A stretch of DNA of 52,815 nt, from NCBI GenBank assembly GCA_014825775.1, contig MVAQ01000153.1:1-52815 (forward strand), read 5' to 3'. The DNA comes from Krasilnikovozyma curviuscula. Lineage: Eukaryota; Basidiomycota; Tremellomycetes; Cystofilobasidiales; Mrakiaceae. The notes below the pieces were generated by a model, which was not told the origin of the DNA, ran no database searches, and saw only the letters and a list, made by a program, of their open reading frames with translations. How positions within the stretch are numbered: the stretch's first letter is position 1; every line of letters starts with the position of its first letter. Position numbers and translations under genes: made by a program. Shown in pieces: positions 34,969 to 46,620 of the stretch.

Positions 34969-35319
34969 GCAGACTGCTGATGGAGGTTCGTCTGGAGTCC
35001 CCTTCTGACGTTCTTTCTCAGATTGTTATTCTTAAGTTATGTAGATAGACTGAGACTGTATCGATACACATGAAACTTTGGTTCAACGGTCTTGCTGGCC
35101 TAAACACGAAGTTGTCATTGTGATCAAAGTCTCATCAAGGCCCCTTAGCTCAATTCCCTTTCTCAGTTATGCAAAGATTCCACCATATTGACTCAAACAG
35201 CCCTTTTGGCGGTCAGAAATTTCCAATAGAAAATTAGGGAAATTTGGTCGGGCAGCGACACCGTCTGCATGCTCTCATCCTTCCATCCAACTTTGCTTTC
35301 CCATCTCGAAACCTTCACC
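34969..35319. other. Intergenic: membrane protein trailer and SPF45 promoter
   Basis: No gene or structured element was recognised. The segment just before the SPF45 start contains CT-rich leader sequence typical of this genome. Confidence 0.4.
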
Positions 35320-37317
35320 ATGTCCCTCTACGGCGGACTATACGGTACATCTAGTGGCACCTCAGGTGGCTCATCTGCTACCGGGCAGGAGATTCCCAAA
35401 GAAGAACCAAGTAAAAATCAATCTTCAGCTTTTCTTGTCGTACTCATAGAGAACTTACCTCTAATCCACCTTGATACGAACTAGAACCGGCATCTTCTTC
35501 CCTTGTGTTTGCTCCCATCCGTAGAGCTCAACCAGCTGTTAAGCCAAAAGCTCGTCCAGCAGGATTTGTCAGTGCTGCCTTCCAGTCTCAAGAAGTGACA
35601 CCCTCGGCCGCAGTACCTTCCGCTTCTGGTTCAGCATATGGGTTCAGCTCAGCTTCATCTACTCAAGAAGCTGGTTCTATCTTCAATAGGCCAGGTTTGG
35701 GCGTATTACCGCCTGCAACAGCGACAGCACCACTATCTAACATTAACGCGAGCACCAGCACCTCGACCTCACGCCCTCTACCTCTTCTCACGCTAGAAGA
35801 TGATGTAAATGGATTCAACAAGAGATCGAAAAAAGGTAATGGAGGAGGTGGGGGAGGCAAGCGAAGGAAAGGTCAAGCTCAGAATGCCACTTTTGATCCC
35901 TACGAAATGTACGATCCTAGCAGGCCAAACGACTTGAGCGAGTTCAAGAAGTTCAGAGAGATTGAGAAGAGGGAAAAGAGGGAAAGAGAACGGGAAAGGG
36001 CGGCTCAGAGTGATTCTTACAGTGACTACAGCGACGAAGAGGCTGATTCAAAAAAACAGCCAATGAACCGTGGTGCAGGTAAGTTTTGACTTCCAGATGC
36101 TTCCGTAACAAAGATCGTCTTGCCTGATTTCTATGTTCTTGTGGACCTCTTCTCACACATCACACAATAAACAGGCTTCTTCCCTCCTCCCTCAGTCTAT
36201 ACAGACGCTCCTTCAGTCCCGCCGCCCACAGAATCTATAGCGCCTCGACAAGAATCAGGTGAAGAGGCATTTTTACGTCGTCAAGCACTATCCCGTCCTC
36301 CTGTTGCAGGTGGGCCCTCCAACTTTGCCCCTCCACCATCTTTCGTCCAACCACCGCCCGCACAACCCCCACCACCTACCTTGTACGCTCCCCAGCCACC
36401 TCAACCGCCTCAAGCTCCGTTTGTTGAAACTCCAGCATCCGCTCCCCTCGATCAGGCGGCCTTTCAAGCCAAGCTGGCAGAAACGAGGAACAAAGCTGCT
36501 GAGATTGCTGCCAGATTCGCCAAGGCGGTACCTCCGTCGTCGGCCTCCTCAACAGTTTCACAGCCGCCAACAACGTCTGATAGCGAACCAAAAGAACCCC
36601 AAGATAAATCCAAGTTTGCTCAGAGGATGATGGATAAGTGGGGCCACGTCAAGGGCACTGGTCTTGGTGTCAAGTAAGTGCACTAGTCCCATCCTGAACG
36701 CGCACTCAGATGTCTCTGACATAAGTTCCATGCAACATCTTCTTTCTAATAGTGGTTCGGGTATCTCGAAGGCTCTGTCGGTCAAGAAGACCTTTACCAA
36801 AGGCGATCAATCTCAACGAGCGACTGGAAAAGTCATCTCGGAGACGTCCACGCGGCAGGCAGCAATTGACAAGGAAAGATGGGGTGAGCCTTCGAGAGTT
36901 GTGGTTCTGGAGAAGCTAGTTGGGTCGATGGAGGAGGTGGATGACGAGCTGAGCGGCGAAGTTGGTGGAGAATGCGAACAATATGTGAGTACTGTCCTCC
37001 AACCTTATGTGGAATTACTCAGAGCTAATGCTGTCTGTATATCTAGGGTGGCGTTGAACGAGTGATTCTGCATACAGTTTACCCAGCTCCTCCAGATCCT
37101 TCAGATTGCCTTAAAGTTTTCGTTTGTTTTGTCGGACCTGTGGGAGCATGGACTGCTGTGCGTGGTTTGGATGGAAGGGTGAGTTTCTCTTTTACTGGTC
37201 TATCTGAAAAGTGCTAACTCCACGTCTTGTGCCTGTTTCTAGCTTTTTGGTGGGAGGGAAGTGAAGGCGAGATACTATAACGAGGCGCTGTTTCAGCAGG
37301 GGGAATTAAATGGATAA
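35320..37317 (+). CDS. Splicing factor SPF45 (RBM17-like): G-patch plus UHM-type RRM
   Basis: Nuclear protein of the spliceosome that selects 3' splice sites and regulates alternative splicing. The start MSLYGGLYGTSSG is typical of SPF45. The middle is low-complexity and basic/acidic (KKGNGGGGGGKRRKG, and a KREKRERERERAA helix), then Pro-rich. A G-patch follows: FAQRMMDKWGHVKGTGLGV, an intron, then NGSGISKALSV. The C-terminal RRM of the UHM class begins with VVVLEKLVGSMEEVDDELSG, then GGVERVILHTVYPAPPD and LKVFVCFVGPVGAW, and ends GRLFGGREVKARYYNEALF. Its R-L-F fits the R-x-F motif that binds tryptophan-containing ULM peptides. About six exons join in phase. The ending ELNG is short, as in other SPF45 proteins. 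Confidence 0.93.
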
Positions 37318-37567
37318 GAGCACTAGTTACTATTTGAGGTTGATATGATGCTTCTGCTTTTGAAGAGTCTTCTTGTTGCAATAATGTCGCGACTCTGCTG
37401 TCGGTATTGTATTGTACCGCTTGCGCCAAACAGCCACATCCTTTTGACTCCACTTCCCCAACATCGGATGCTTCATGCAATCTGTCTTGCCGCGATCTCC
37501 CATCACCAAGAGGATAGCTTCTTACTCTCTTCACAAGCCTTTGATATACTTGCCCTCGTCCAGGACC

Positions 37568-38903
37568 ATGGCTCAATCCAGTCATACGATTTCGCAGCTT
37601 GGATTCGCAAAAGCAAATGACAATTATGACCAGTACCGGCCGAAATACCCTCCAGCTGCTCTAGAGCACATAAAGACAGAAATTTCAGGATCTAATTTGA
37701 AGCTGGTCGAGCTGGGGTCTGGTTCAGGTTCGTTTGCCTTGGCGTTTGAGACTAGGTGATGCCTTAAGTGACTCTGACCGTGTGCAATCACAGGAATATT
37801 CTCTAGGCTAGTGGTAGATCCACCTGAGGGATATCCCAAGTTCGAATTTGAGTCTCTGCTTGCTGTGGAGCCATCGGAGGGCATGGTAAAGGCTGTTCTT
37901 AAAATACCCCACCGTATCCACACCTGACCTTCTGTGGCTCTTCAGAGAGAATCGTTCACCAGAGCTCTACCTATTCATATTAAGGGAAAGGTCTCGACCG
38001 TTCCAGGGACCTTCACCAGCATACCAGCGGATCGTGCTGACGCCGTCCTCATCGCACAGGTACGAGAGCAAGGTCTACCTGTTATCTTGAGGCTGTTTCA
38101 CCTCTTAGTAGTAAACAATATTGCCTCTTCGACTAGGCTTTTCACTGGTGCGAGCCAGATTACGAGAGCAGCATCGTAAGTAGTTGATAGTTCCATTTGA
38201 TCAGTCCATAATCATCTCAGCCGAAACTGACGTCTCCCTGCTTTCAGAGAGCAATTACACCAATACTCAACGAGAACTCACCGTTGATCCTCATCTGGAA
38301 CATGGAGGATTGTGGTTCGTTCGGGAAAAGCGCTGTCAGTAACAAATGGGTGCGAGCGTTCAGAGACCGGTACGAGGAGCATGAAGCTGGCAGCCCTCAG
38401 TATCGATTAAGTAAGCGTAATCTTCTACCACATGTACAGCCCACTGATGACGCCCTCTGTTCATTCGTAGGATTGTGGGAGGCCGCCTTCAAAACACCAG
38501 CTTACCTAAAATCATTTGAGCCCCCTCAACACAGAGTTTTCCACTGGAGCATGATAGATTCGGTAAATTCCGTAAGTCCCTTCCAGGTGATGATAATAAA
38601 CATATATCTCAATTACAACTGGGCTTCATTTCTGTGTTTTCTGTACGTCGCTGTGTGACTTCGTCGGTGCTCCTATCTTGGAAACTCTGCTTGGCACGTT
38701 CTGGATCAAAACAGGCACTTTCACGAGTCTTGACTAAGAGCTATATTGCGATTCTACCATCAAATGAGCAGGAGATTATCCTCGCCGACTTGAAACGGGT
38801 TCTGTTGGCGGAAGACAGCGGCATCGAGTGGGTCAACAAAGAGGAGGGTACATTTCGTTATCCTTACTGGACAGAAGTAGTGGTTTGTAGGAAGAGAGAA
38901 TAG
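37568..38903 (+). CDS. SAM-dependent class I methyltransferase (methyltransf_11 type)
   Basis: Small-molecule methyltransferase with a Rossmann fold. The sequence gives the entry segment FAKANDNYDQYRPKYPPAAL, motif I LKLVELGSGSG, LLAVEPSEGM (the ribose-binding acid) and DAVLIAQ leading to AFHWCEPDYESSI, the usual Q-A-x-H-W motif. It continues with ILIWNMEDCG, then HWSMIDSVNS, SRVLTKSYIAILPSNEQ and RYPYWTEVVVCRKRE at the end. The layout is that of the yeast Crg1/Tmt1-like and trans-aconitate methyltransferase group. Start 37568 sits in gaccATGG. About six exons; the last intron skips a stop-containing stretch before ALSRVLTKSYI. The substrate cannot be told. The efflux-type transporter gene follows 207 bases downstream on the same strand, a possible functional pair. 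Confidence 0.85.
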
Positions 38904-39017
38904 CGAGTTATGCGTGTTACGACTTACTATAAGATCCTTGTTTACTATTTCTCACGGAAGCCATCCGAGCGAAATCGCAGTCGGGCTGAGTTTTTTCGCC
39001 CATTTTATTAAGTCATT

Positions 39018-39033
39018 CCGTCAAACCGGACGG
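39018..39033. promoter_or_regulatory. Inverted CCGTC/GACGG element upstream of the transporter
   Basis: CCGTC and GACGG face each other across six bases, giving CCG-N10-CGG. This is an arrangement that dimeric Zn2Cys6 regulators can read. It lies 78 bases before the transporter ATG. A TATA-like tttataaac follows at about 39040-39048. Binding by any factor is an inference. Confidence 0.35.
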
Positions 39034-39110
39034 ACAATCTTTATAAACTCAACATCGATGGTGTAGATTGTCCAGTAGCACATCAACATCCAGATTATCT
39101 CCTTCCAGCA

Positions 39111-41156
39111 ATGGCTTCCACTCAGCAGAACGACTCTCAGTCTGATTCTAACACTGCGGTGGATGTGGAGCGCGGCCCAGCTCCCGCTGCACTGAAAAAC
39201 GAAAAGGATGAGTATGAAATTGTGCTCGACGAGCTTGAAGAACCAACTTCCCTCTCAACACTCAGGAAATGGCTCTGCGTGCTAGCTATTTCTTCAGCAT
39301 GTATCTGTGTCACCTGTGCCTCTTCCATGGGGGCGTCCACCTTCTCCGGCATTGAAGCAACCTACCACATTGGTGAAGAGGTTGCCATCCTTTCAATAAG
39401 CTTGTTTGTGCTTGGACTCTCCGTTGGACCTTTGCTGCTTAGTCCCTTGTCTGAATTCTACGTAAGTGGTTGTCTACTTACCTCTCATGCTCTTTCTTCA
39501 ACTAACAGCACCTTTTTTGCTCATGGCAACAAAAGGGACGACGACCTATCTACATCTGCAGCTATACCGCATTCTTCCGTGAGTGAGCTTAACCCAGTGG
39601 CAACAGAAGAGGCGAGAAATCTGAAAGGCGCTTTGTTTACTTTCGCTCCTGCCTAGTCTTCACCTTCCCAGTCGCCTTCTCCAACAATATCGCCGTCCAC
39701 CTCATCTTCCGATTCGTATGTGGTGCTTCTGGTTCAGCTTTCTTGAGTGTAGCTGGTGGATCCATCAGTGACATCTTCAAGCCGCAACAAGTCGCATTAC
39801 CAATGGCGCTGTACTCTGCTGCGCCGTTCCTGGGGCCAGTGCTCGGTCCTGTCATCGCTGGTTTCATCAATCAAAACACGATATGGAGATGGTAAGCAGT
39901 GTCGTACACCTCATCGTAATCTGAATACTGGCGCTCACCGTTAGCTTACTTTTGATAGGACATACTACGTCCTGATCATGTGGTCCTTCGTTGAACTCAT
40001 CTTGGTCCTGCTGTTCTGTCCTGAAACTCTTCGTCCCATCTTGGTTTTGAAGAAGGCTCGTTCCGTCCGAAAATCAACAGGGGACGATAGCTACTTTGCG
40101 CCAGTCGAGAAGAAGGACAAGGATGTAGTCAGCGCGTTGAAGAACTCCCTCACCACCCCATTCAAGATCATCATCTTTGAGCCAATGGCTTTTGCTTTGA
40201 ACCTCTGGACCTCAGTTCTTCTTGGTATTCTCTACCTTTTCTGTGAGTGATAATCTCTGGTCAGAACCCGACATTGTCATCACCTAACCTCTGCTTCCTT
40301 CACCAGTCGAATCATTCCCCTTTGTATTCAGAGTGAAGCATGGATTCAGCGCTCAAATGAGTGGTCTCAGTTTCCTAGGACTAGGAGTCGGAATTCTGAT
40401 AGCTTTGGCATTGACTCCTCTGTGGAAAAAGTGAGTTCTGAGATCCACCGCTTCAAGCCTCCCAAACCTTCCTGACGGCTATGCCTTTTGTCCTTGAGAC
40501 TGCACGCGCGTGAAGTCGCTAAAGAAATCGCTGGACCAGAGACAAGATTGCATGCTTCAATGGTACGCTTACTCCCCCCTCCCCCAAATGAAAACTCGTT
40601 GAATATTCGCTGAATTGGTGTTTTCACACCTGTAGCTGGGAGCGATTCTCTGTCCGCTGAGTTTGTTCTTGTTCGGTTTTACAAGCTACAGCTCTGTCCA
40701 CTGGATTGTTCCGATCATCATGAGTATTCCATTCGGCACAGGTGTCGTGTGTATCTTCCAATCCGTCTGTGAGTGCCGATATGACGCAGCATTATTTATT
40801 CCATTGCCCTTCATCGCTGAGTGTTGTTCCCCTTGACAGTCACATATCTCGTTATCGCATATCAGCCAGTAGCTGCTTCTGCAATGGGAGCCAACACGTT
40901 CATGAGGTGTGCTTTTGCCGCTGGCTGTGAGTCCACCACAAACAATCCATTACAATCATATCTCCTGTTCCATTCTGACGTTGGCGCCGCTGTTACAGTT
41001 CCCTTGTTTGCGAACCAGATGTTCTACAAGCTCGACTCGTCTGGCGCATCAGCTTTACTGGCTGGTATCCTTACCATCATGGCACCCCTGCCATTCGTTT
41101 TTTATAAGTACGGTGCCTCGCTGCGGGCGCGCTCTCGCTTTTCCAGCACGAAATAG
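39111..41156 (+). CDS. Major facilitator superfamily transporter, DHA1 (drug:H+ antiporter / polyamine) type
   Basis: Plasma-membrane proton antiporter with an expected 12 helices. A long acidic N-terminal tail (about 55 residues, MASTQQNDSQSDSNTAVDVE onward) precedes helix 1 (KWLCVLAISSACICVTCASS). The DHA1 loop motif is split by an intron: LSPLSEFY then GRRPIYICSYTAFF. Helix 4 and its motif read LIFRFVCGASGSAFLSVAGG with SISDIFKPQQ. Helix 5 is APFLGPVLGPVIAGFI, matching motif C (G-P-x-L-G-P). A central loop is KKARSVRKSTGDDSYF. The second half shows SGLSFLGLGVGILIA and AASAMGANTFMRCAFAAG, with an R/S-rich tail. About eight exons. The substrate is unknown; detoxification or polyamine export are the family's usual roles. 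It converges with the hydrolase gene at 41371. Confidence 0.9.
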
Positions 41157-41370
41157 ACTCATCATACATACCCTGCGTCATTCGCTGCTGTACTATCATC
41201 ATCTATATCCTTGACGAACTTATACTAATCTAGACATATAAGATACCTTTTACGCCCTTGACTTCGGTTAGCGTGCAAGTGTCCTTTTTTTTATTTGTTC
41301 CCGCGCGTGAGGTGGTAGAGACAGCAAACGAAAGGTGCATTATATATAGTCACCAGCGACCACCTAGCTC

Positions 41371-43914
41371 TTACTCGAATCGATCTGACTTCTCCATTGC
41401 TAGCGCATGAATAGCCTTTAGAAGCTTGTCGTCCTCCTGACTCATCACCTTTACTGACGCGTTTGTCTTATCTGGAAACACAAATCCGTCTTCGGGCTGA
41501 CACGTTGTGCCGTACAGCGGAACGACTCCATTGACGAGATACTCCCGAATGGCTTTCCCCGTACACAGCGAGGGGTGTGCACTAGTGCAGTGTCCTGTTC
41601 CGTTATGGACCAACAAACTCGCTGACGCCTCGCTGAACCCTTCTGCCATGCGCATCGCCGACGCCAAGGGGGTGACGGGGTCCCAGGTGTTTCCTACGAA
41701 GAGGACCTTGTTCTTTGTTTTGCGGAGACCGCTCGAGGTGGTCCAGGGGCCAGAGTACCGCTCGTAGGGTCGGTCGAGGAAGGACGCGCAAGGTATCATG
41801 ATCTCTCTCCAAGCTTCGCCGATCAGACTTCTCGATCTGCAGGACACGAAAATTATCGTCAGGCTCGACGATACGCTTTGTTGATGATTATGTTGTAAAA
41901 AAAAAAAAGCAAGAAGGTGTGCTCACCGCATCTCATCACCCAACTGGACCCATTCGTCGACACTCATCTCATTCGCAGGCCCACTGTCCCCACAGAGTAT
42001 CGCAATCTGTGCCTCATTCCCGTCGCCGACGGTCTGGCCGTGGTACGTCTGGGGGCCTTTCGAGGTGGAGATCGTCCGCGACGCTTGTCGAACGCGCGAG
42101 AGGAGGGCGGTCGCGTTGGATGTGGGAGGCAGGGCGAGGGCAATAGACGAGGCGACTTCGGACCAGGTGATGGGCGCGTACAGCATCCTGAAGATCTAAA
42201 CACCCACATCCATCCAGAAATAGAAACAAGAAGTCAGCTTACAGCAGGTCATAAGATCTGGTGGGGAAGTACTTACGACCTGGTGCAGACCCGTCTGGGT
42301 GATGATCCCGCCCTCTTGCCCGTCCTTGCCATCGAGCACGACTATCGGCTCGTCCCACAAACTATCTAACAAGTCCTCCACTTTACTCTTTACGATATCG
42401 GCTCGTTCCTCCTCGGAACCTTCGGACAATGGGGGTGCGAGTGCGCAGCGCGAAGGGCCAGAAGATGCACACAAGCGGTAGAACTCAAGGAGGGTCGCGC
42501 GCGAGTCTGTCATTGACGAGCGGCCCCAGTCTAGCATGCTGCTGGTGTAATCACCAGAGTCTATCGTCGGCGGGAGGAACAAGGAAAAGTGGAGGTGAGG
42601 AGATGGGCTGGGGTGGGAGGGAAGATGGCAGGGCGAGAGACGGGGACGTACGGGAGACACCGTCAAGGACAAGACGGCCCACGCGGTCAGGCATCATCGC
42701 CGCGAACGTCGCACCGAGAATCGTCCTTGTCCGTTGCCAGACACCGCCCATCAGCGAAATGAAGTTCATCGGCGAGTAGGAGAACGCGCTGCGAAAGCGT
42801 CTGCTCACCCGTATGAGAAGCCCCAGTACACGAGATCCTCCTCGCCCTCGCCGAGTGCATCAAGGATGGCGACCATATCCCTCACGACGAAGGCTGTGCT
42901 GACGCTCTTACGAGCCTGCTCCGTCGTCTTAGCGTTCAGTTTGGCGCTGATGAGCTGTGCGAGCTTGAGCGACTTGACGACCTGGCGCTCATCGTTGGCG
43001 TACTAGATCGTCACGCTCGAAAAGGATCAGTCGAGAGAATAGGGAGGGAAGGGTCCTGTAGGGACAAGTATTGAGTCAAACAAACGCACATCGACGGGAT
43101 CTGACAGGTTGAGAGGAGCCGTCGCGGCGTGCGAGAGCGCAAAAGCGTTGGGCGTTGTGAAAACAGAGTAGTCGTACTCCGAATCAAAGGCATTGATCTG
43201 TGGGGTGGTGAGGTTGACGCCGCGTGGGTCGAAGCCGAGGATGTCGTATGCGTCGTCGAGGATGGTGGAGAGACTTGGGCCGGTACGTTCGACGAAGAAG
43301 GTGCCGCTGCCGCCTGGGCCTGGTGTTCACCATAAAGAGAGAGAGGATGAGACCAGTGTAGACAATATAGAGTAGAAGGGGGTAGGAATGGGACTGACCT
43401 CCAGGATTGATGAGCTGGACCCAGGGCGCCACCGAGATCGGAGTAGAACGAGCAAGCGGACACACATGGGACGAATGTGAGTTTTGGCGAACGAACAGAG
43501 CGCGACACCAAAGATAGAAAAGAAAGAGAAAGAGAAAGAGAAAGGGAGACTGACCATCGTCCCCTTCCTGTCTTTACCCTTCTTCCCACTCGGCAACAGC
43601 TTCAGGAACACCTCTGCGTTCTCCCCCTCGACGGGGTCGACCCAGTTGAGGGGCACGACGAGCCTGGAGCAGAGGAAACGGCTGTTGTCCTCGCAGTGTT
43701 TCCATCTCAGGCTCGAGGTGGGGTTGCGGATGAGGATGTCGTCGTTGGTGCTGGTGGGCTGGAGGAGCTGGAGCAAGAGAGCGCCGGCGAGCGAGAGGGA
43801 GAGGAGAGTCGACAGCCTCGACAGCGACGGTCTCGTTGTGGTTGTCGTGTGTGGAGGGACGGCTTGAGGGGTGAGCAACGAGGCCTCCTTGTCTCTGTTT
43901 CCCTTCGAGTCCAT
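41371..43914 (-). CDS. Membrane-anchored alpha/beta-hydrolase, TAP-like (tripeptidyl aminopeptidase, S33 type)
   Basis: The N-terminal tail is cytosolic and Thr-rich; LSTLLSLSLAGALLLQLL (about residues 32-49) is a signal-anchor. The catalytic domain shows LINPGGPGGSGT (oxyanion region), YDILGFDPRGV, YWGFSYGT (nucleophile Ser), VLFVGNTWDPVTPLASA (acid Asp) and VHNGTGHCTSAHPS (catalytic His). The C-terminal TAP-like region follows the lid, and VSQEDD near the end completes the domain. These motifs and their spacing match fungal and bacterial TAP-like hydrolases, which release peptides from N-termini, though many act on esters. About eight exons; an intron separates GFSYG from TILGATFAAMMPDR. 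Start 43914 is the only reasonable ATG. It is divergent from the HMG-box gene. Confidence 0.88.
43521..43546. repeat. Short GAAAGA-type simple repeat
   Basis: A purine-rich run of imperfect agaaag units lies within an intron of the hydrolase gene, in a position where the minus strand would read it as the pyrimidine-rich part of the intron. Confidence 0.7.
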
Positions 43915-44697
43915 CTTATCTGCAGGTGGCTGTTGAGCGTGCGGCGGCCATGTCTCTCAGCCTCGCATGATCCCACGCCGCATTCCTCCTCCCCTGCTGC
44001 TACGATAAACGACTCTCTAGTGTCGTCCAGGATGCATGGAGTTCTCGTCTTTCTGTTTCAACGCCGTTGCCCCACTTGTCTGGGCATGCTTTGGGTTTTT
44101 GTATTGTTTTTCTTTCCCGAAACTTTCAAAAGTCGAGTGGCGGCGCTCAAGCGATAGATAAACAATAGCGTCGTCGGCTGCCCCGCTCGCAGTCGTCCAA
44201 TTCATTCCTTTTCAGACAATGGACTGGCGATCTCGAGCGAGAGCAAGAGAGCTGTGCACGTAGAGGTATGGGTGCTGTTGGTGGTGGTATGGGACCTAAT
44301 TGGAGAGGAAGGGTGTCCCGCCAATTTGTGCGTCCGCTGTGCGAGCCAAGGTTTACTCAAGACAGCCCTGCCACTGGAGCGATAATTGGACTCAGTCTCG
44401 ACGACCGAAAGCGCCATCGTACTTTTTTTTATTTCAACCTCACTTTTGGAAGTGTCCTCCGGGTTCTTTTCTTTTCTTTCCTTTCTTTCTTCCTTTTAAT
44501 CTTTTGCGCTTCTCACAGCCATCATACGCAAGACACTCACCCTCAACATCCCACCTCATCTCATAACGAAGGGGCAACACTGTCTCCTTCGCATATTGTC
44601 ATCACCCACAGTCTCTTCCTCGGCTCAGGTCCCTCCTCTCTCTCTCTCAGACCAACCGCCTCCACTGCTCTGCCTACCAGCACCAGCACCCTTGTAT
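43915..44697. other. Divergent intergenic region, hydrolase and HMG-box genes
   Basis: This holds both promoters and 5' leaders. A strong pyrimidine-rich tract (ttcttttctttcctttctttc and nearby, about 44464-44500) lies before the HMG-box start. In-frame codons upstream of 44698 carry no ATG. I see no RNA gene. Confidence 0.45.
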
Positions 44698-46252
44698 ATG
44701 TCAGCAATCCCAATGCCAATGACATCCACGGCCCTCCCACTGTCCCTGTCGAACACCGACTCACTCTTCGACAAGATCTCGTTCGCGACCTTCCTCGCCG
44801 CCGTCGACCCGATCCCCTGGACCAACCCAGCGTCGCTGCTGCTGCACGTTCGGCAGGAGCTCAAGGACGACGGCCTCCCAAAACGCCCTTACAATGGTCC
44901 GTCCTTCCCAAGCACTCTCTTTCTCTCTACTCGTGACGCTTGCTCGGCCCTGATGAGTGATACTTTCATGCACCTTTTTTGTTGGCTCGGCGGCAGTGTT
45001 TATGCTTTTTTGTGCGCTGGGCAAGAGAAGGTGCAGAACAAAGGCGCTTCTAGACAACACCAAGAGCCAGGGGGAGAATAGGTAAGGGGCCTTTTTCCCT
45101 GCTCTAACGTTTGCGATGGAGTCTTATCGTCCAAGGGCTGGGGGCACTCTGGTCAGGAGATCGCACCGAGCGGGTGCCCATCTCACGCTAGCAGCGGCAA
45201 CGGTCTACTTTTGCTTCTTTCGAAAAATCCCTCTGACACATCTTCTCTTCCTTTCATGTTTTCTCCTTCGCTAGCAAAATTCTGGGAGCGTTATGGCAAG
45301 CAATTAAATCTACGGTTCGTCTTTCCTCCTTCTTCCCCACACGTGGATCTCTCTTCCCTCAGCAGCTGACCACTGTTGGGATATACAGGATGCAGGAAAG
45401 CCATACCACGCACTCGCTGCAATGCTAAAGGAGATTCATGCGCGTGAGAACCCGGGGTACGTCTACGTCCGGAGTGCGAACGGCGCCCGCCATGGAGGAA
45501 GCAGCAGCACATCAAAGCCGTCGAAGGGCGCAGAGCCGAAGAAGAAGACAGTGGTGAGAGTGATGAAGGAGAGGGAGCTGCCAAGGAGAAGGCCACCATT
45601 GAGGGCTGATGAGAGCCATACTTCTGTGGGGAAAAAAGTCGTCTTCTGCGACGCGGAGTCCTCCAGCGAAGACGAATCCCTTTCGTCTGCACCATCACCC
45701 GCGCCGCCTTCCTACCCTCAGCAGCAACAGACACCCCCATCACTTCACCTCGCATCACCACTCCCGATCGTATATTATGACATTACGCCCCTCAACACAC
45801 CCCTCCTCGCGTCACAATTAGCGTTCTCCCCTCTGTCGCCTTCTCAAACAGGGGGTTACTTCACCTCACCCCAGCTCGCATCACCCTCCCTCTACCAACA
45901 CGCATATAGCTGCTCTCCTAACACCTCCTCACAGGCATCATTCTCTCCAACAGCAGCTCAGCAGCAGTGGCCGTACACACCGCCCACCACCACGCTCGGC
46001 GGGTCGATGCTCCTCGCAGACGACGCGTACGAGCCCCTCCTCGGATTGGGCATGGGGCTCGGATTCCATCCGTTTGCACTACCAGCCTCCCTGAACCCGG
46101 CTGCAGATCTCGCGATTGAGGTGGGCGTTGAGAGGGAAGCGGCATCACGGCTGGGGGAGCAAACGCTGTTGCAGTCGCCATTGAGCATCAGAGGGTGGGA
46201 TGAGGAAGATGATGATGAGATTTTGGGCGTACGAGAGAGGAATTGGAAGTAA
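44698..46252 (+). CDS. HMG-box (MATA_HMG type) DNA-binding protein
   Basis: Likely a nuclear transcription factor. Four exons (44698-44896, 44997-45081, 45275-45314, 45389-46252) join in phase to 395 residues. The HMG box lies at about residues 62-150 and is spread over all four: KRPYNVFMLFCALGKRR, then ALLDNTKSQGEN, KILGALWQAIKST (the SKILGxxW helix 2 core), and KPYHALAAMLKEIHARENPGY followed by VYVR. The N-terminal part is neutral, with FATFLAAVDPIPWTNP. After the box come a Lys/Arg-rich stretch (KKKTVVRVMKERELPRRRPP), an acidic patch, and a long Ser/Pro/Gln/Tyr-rich tail, as expected of an activation region. The donor of exon 3 is gttcgt, non-consensus. Role unknown; fungal HMG-box factors act in mating, stress and development. 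Confidence 0.82.
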
Positions 46253-46620
46253 GAAAGAGGAATTGGTTGTTCAGGCATCGCTTGTTGGGATTTTGTCAAG
46301 TTTCTTCTATAGGGTTGTTGGCATCTTGTGTGCATTATTTTGGGGTTGTTTGCTTTCTCTGAGGCAATTTGTATTTTGGTGTGACGGGTGTTCGTATCCA
46401 TACAATATCTGTTAGTTCTTCAACGATTGAAATCATGTCCGTGTTGTCTATCGGCTTACAACCTGCCTCATCTACACCACTGCGAGGTATATTATCTTCC
46501 ACGCATACTTCTTTGCCAGTAAGTGACCCCATTCTAGAGTTTGTAATCCGGTTCCTTCTCATCCAGGATCTCGTACTAAGTCGTCCGGCACAAACAGATC
46601 TTTAGTCAGTCAAACCTCTC
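46253..46620. other. Convergent trailer region
   Basis: Between the HMG-box and aldolase-type stop codons. It is T-rich at 46300-46400. No gene was recognised. Confidence 0.5.

Noticed and set aside
43477..44157. A 226-codon plus-strand frame rich in Arg/Glu
   Set aside because: It is antisense to the first exon and intron of the TAP-like hydrolase; the Arg/Glu stretch is the purine repeat of the intron.
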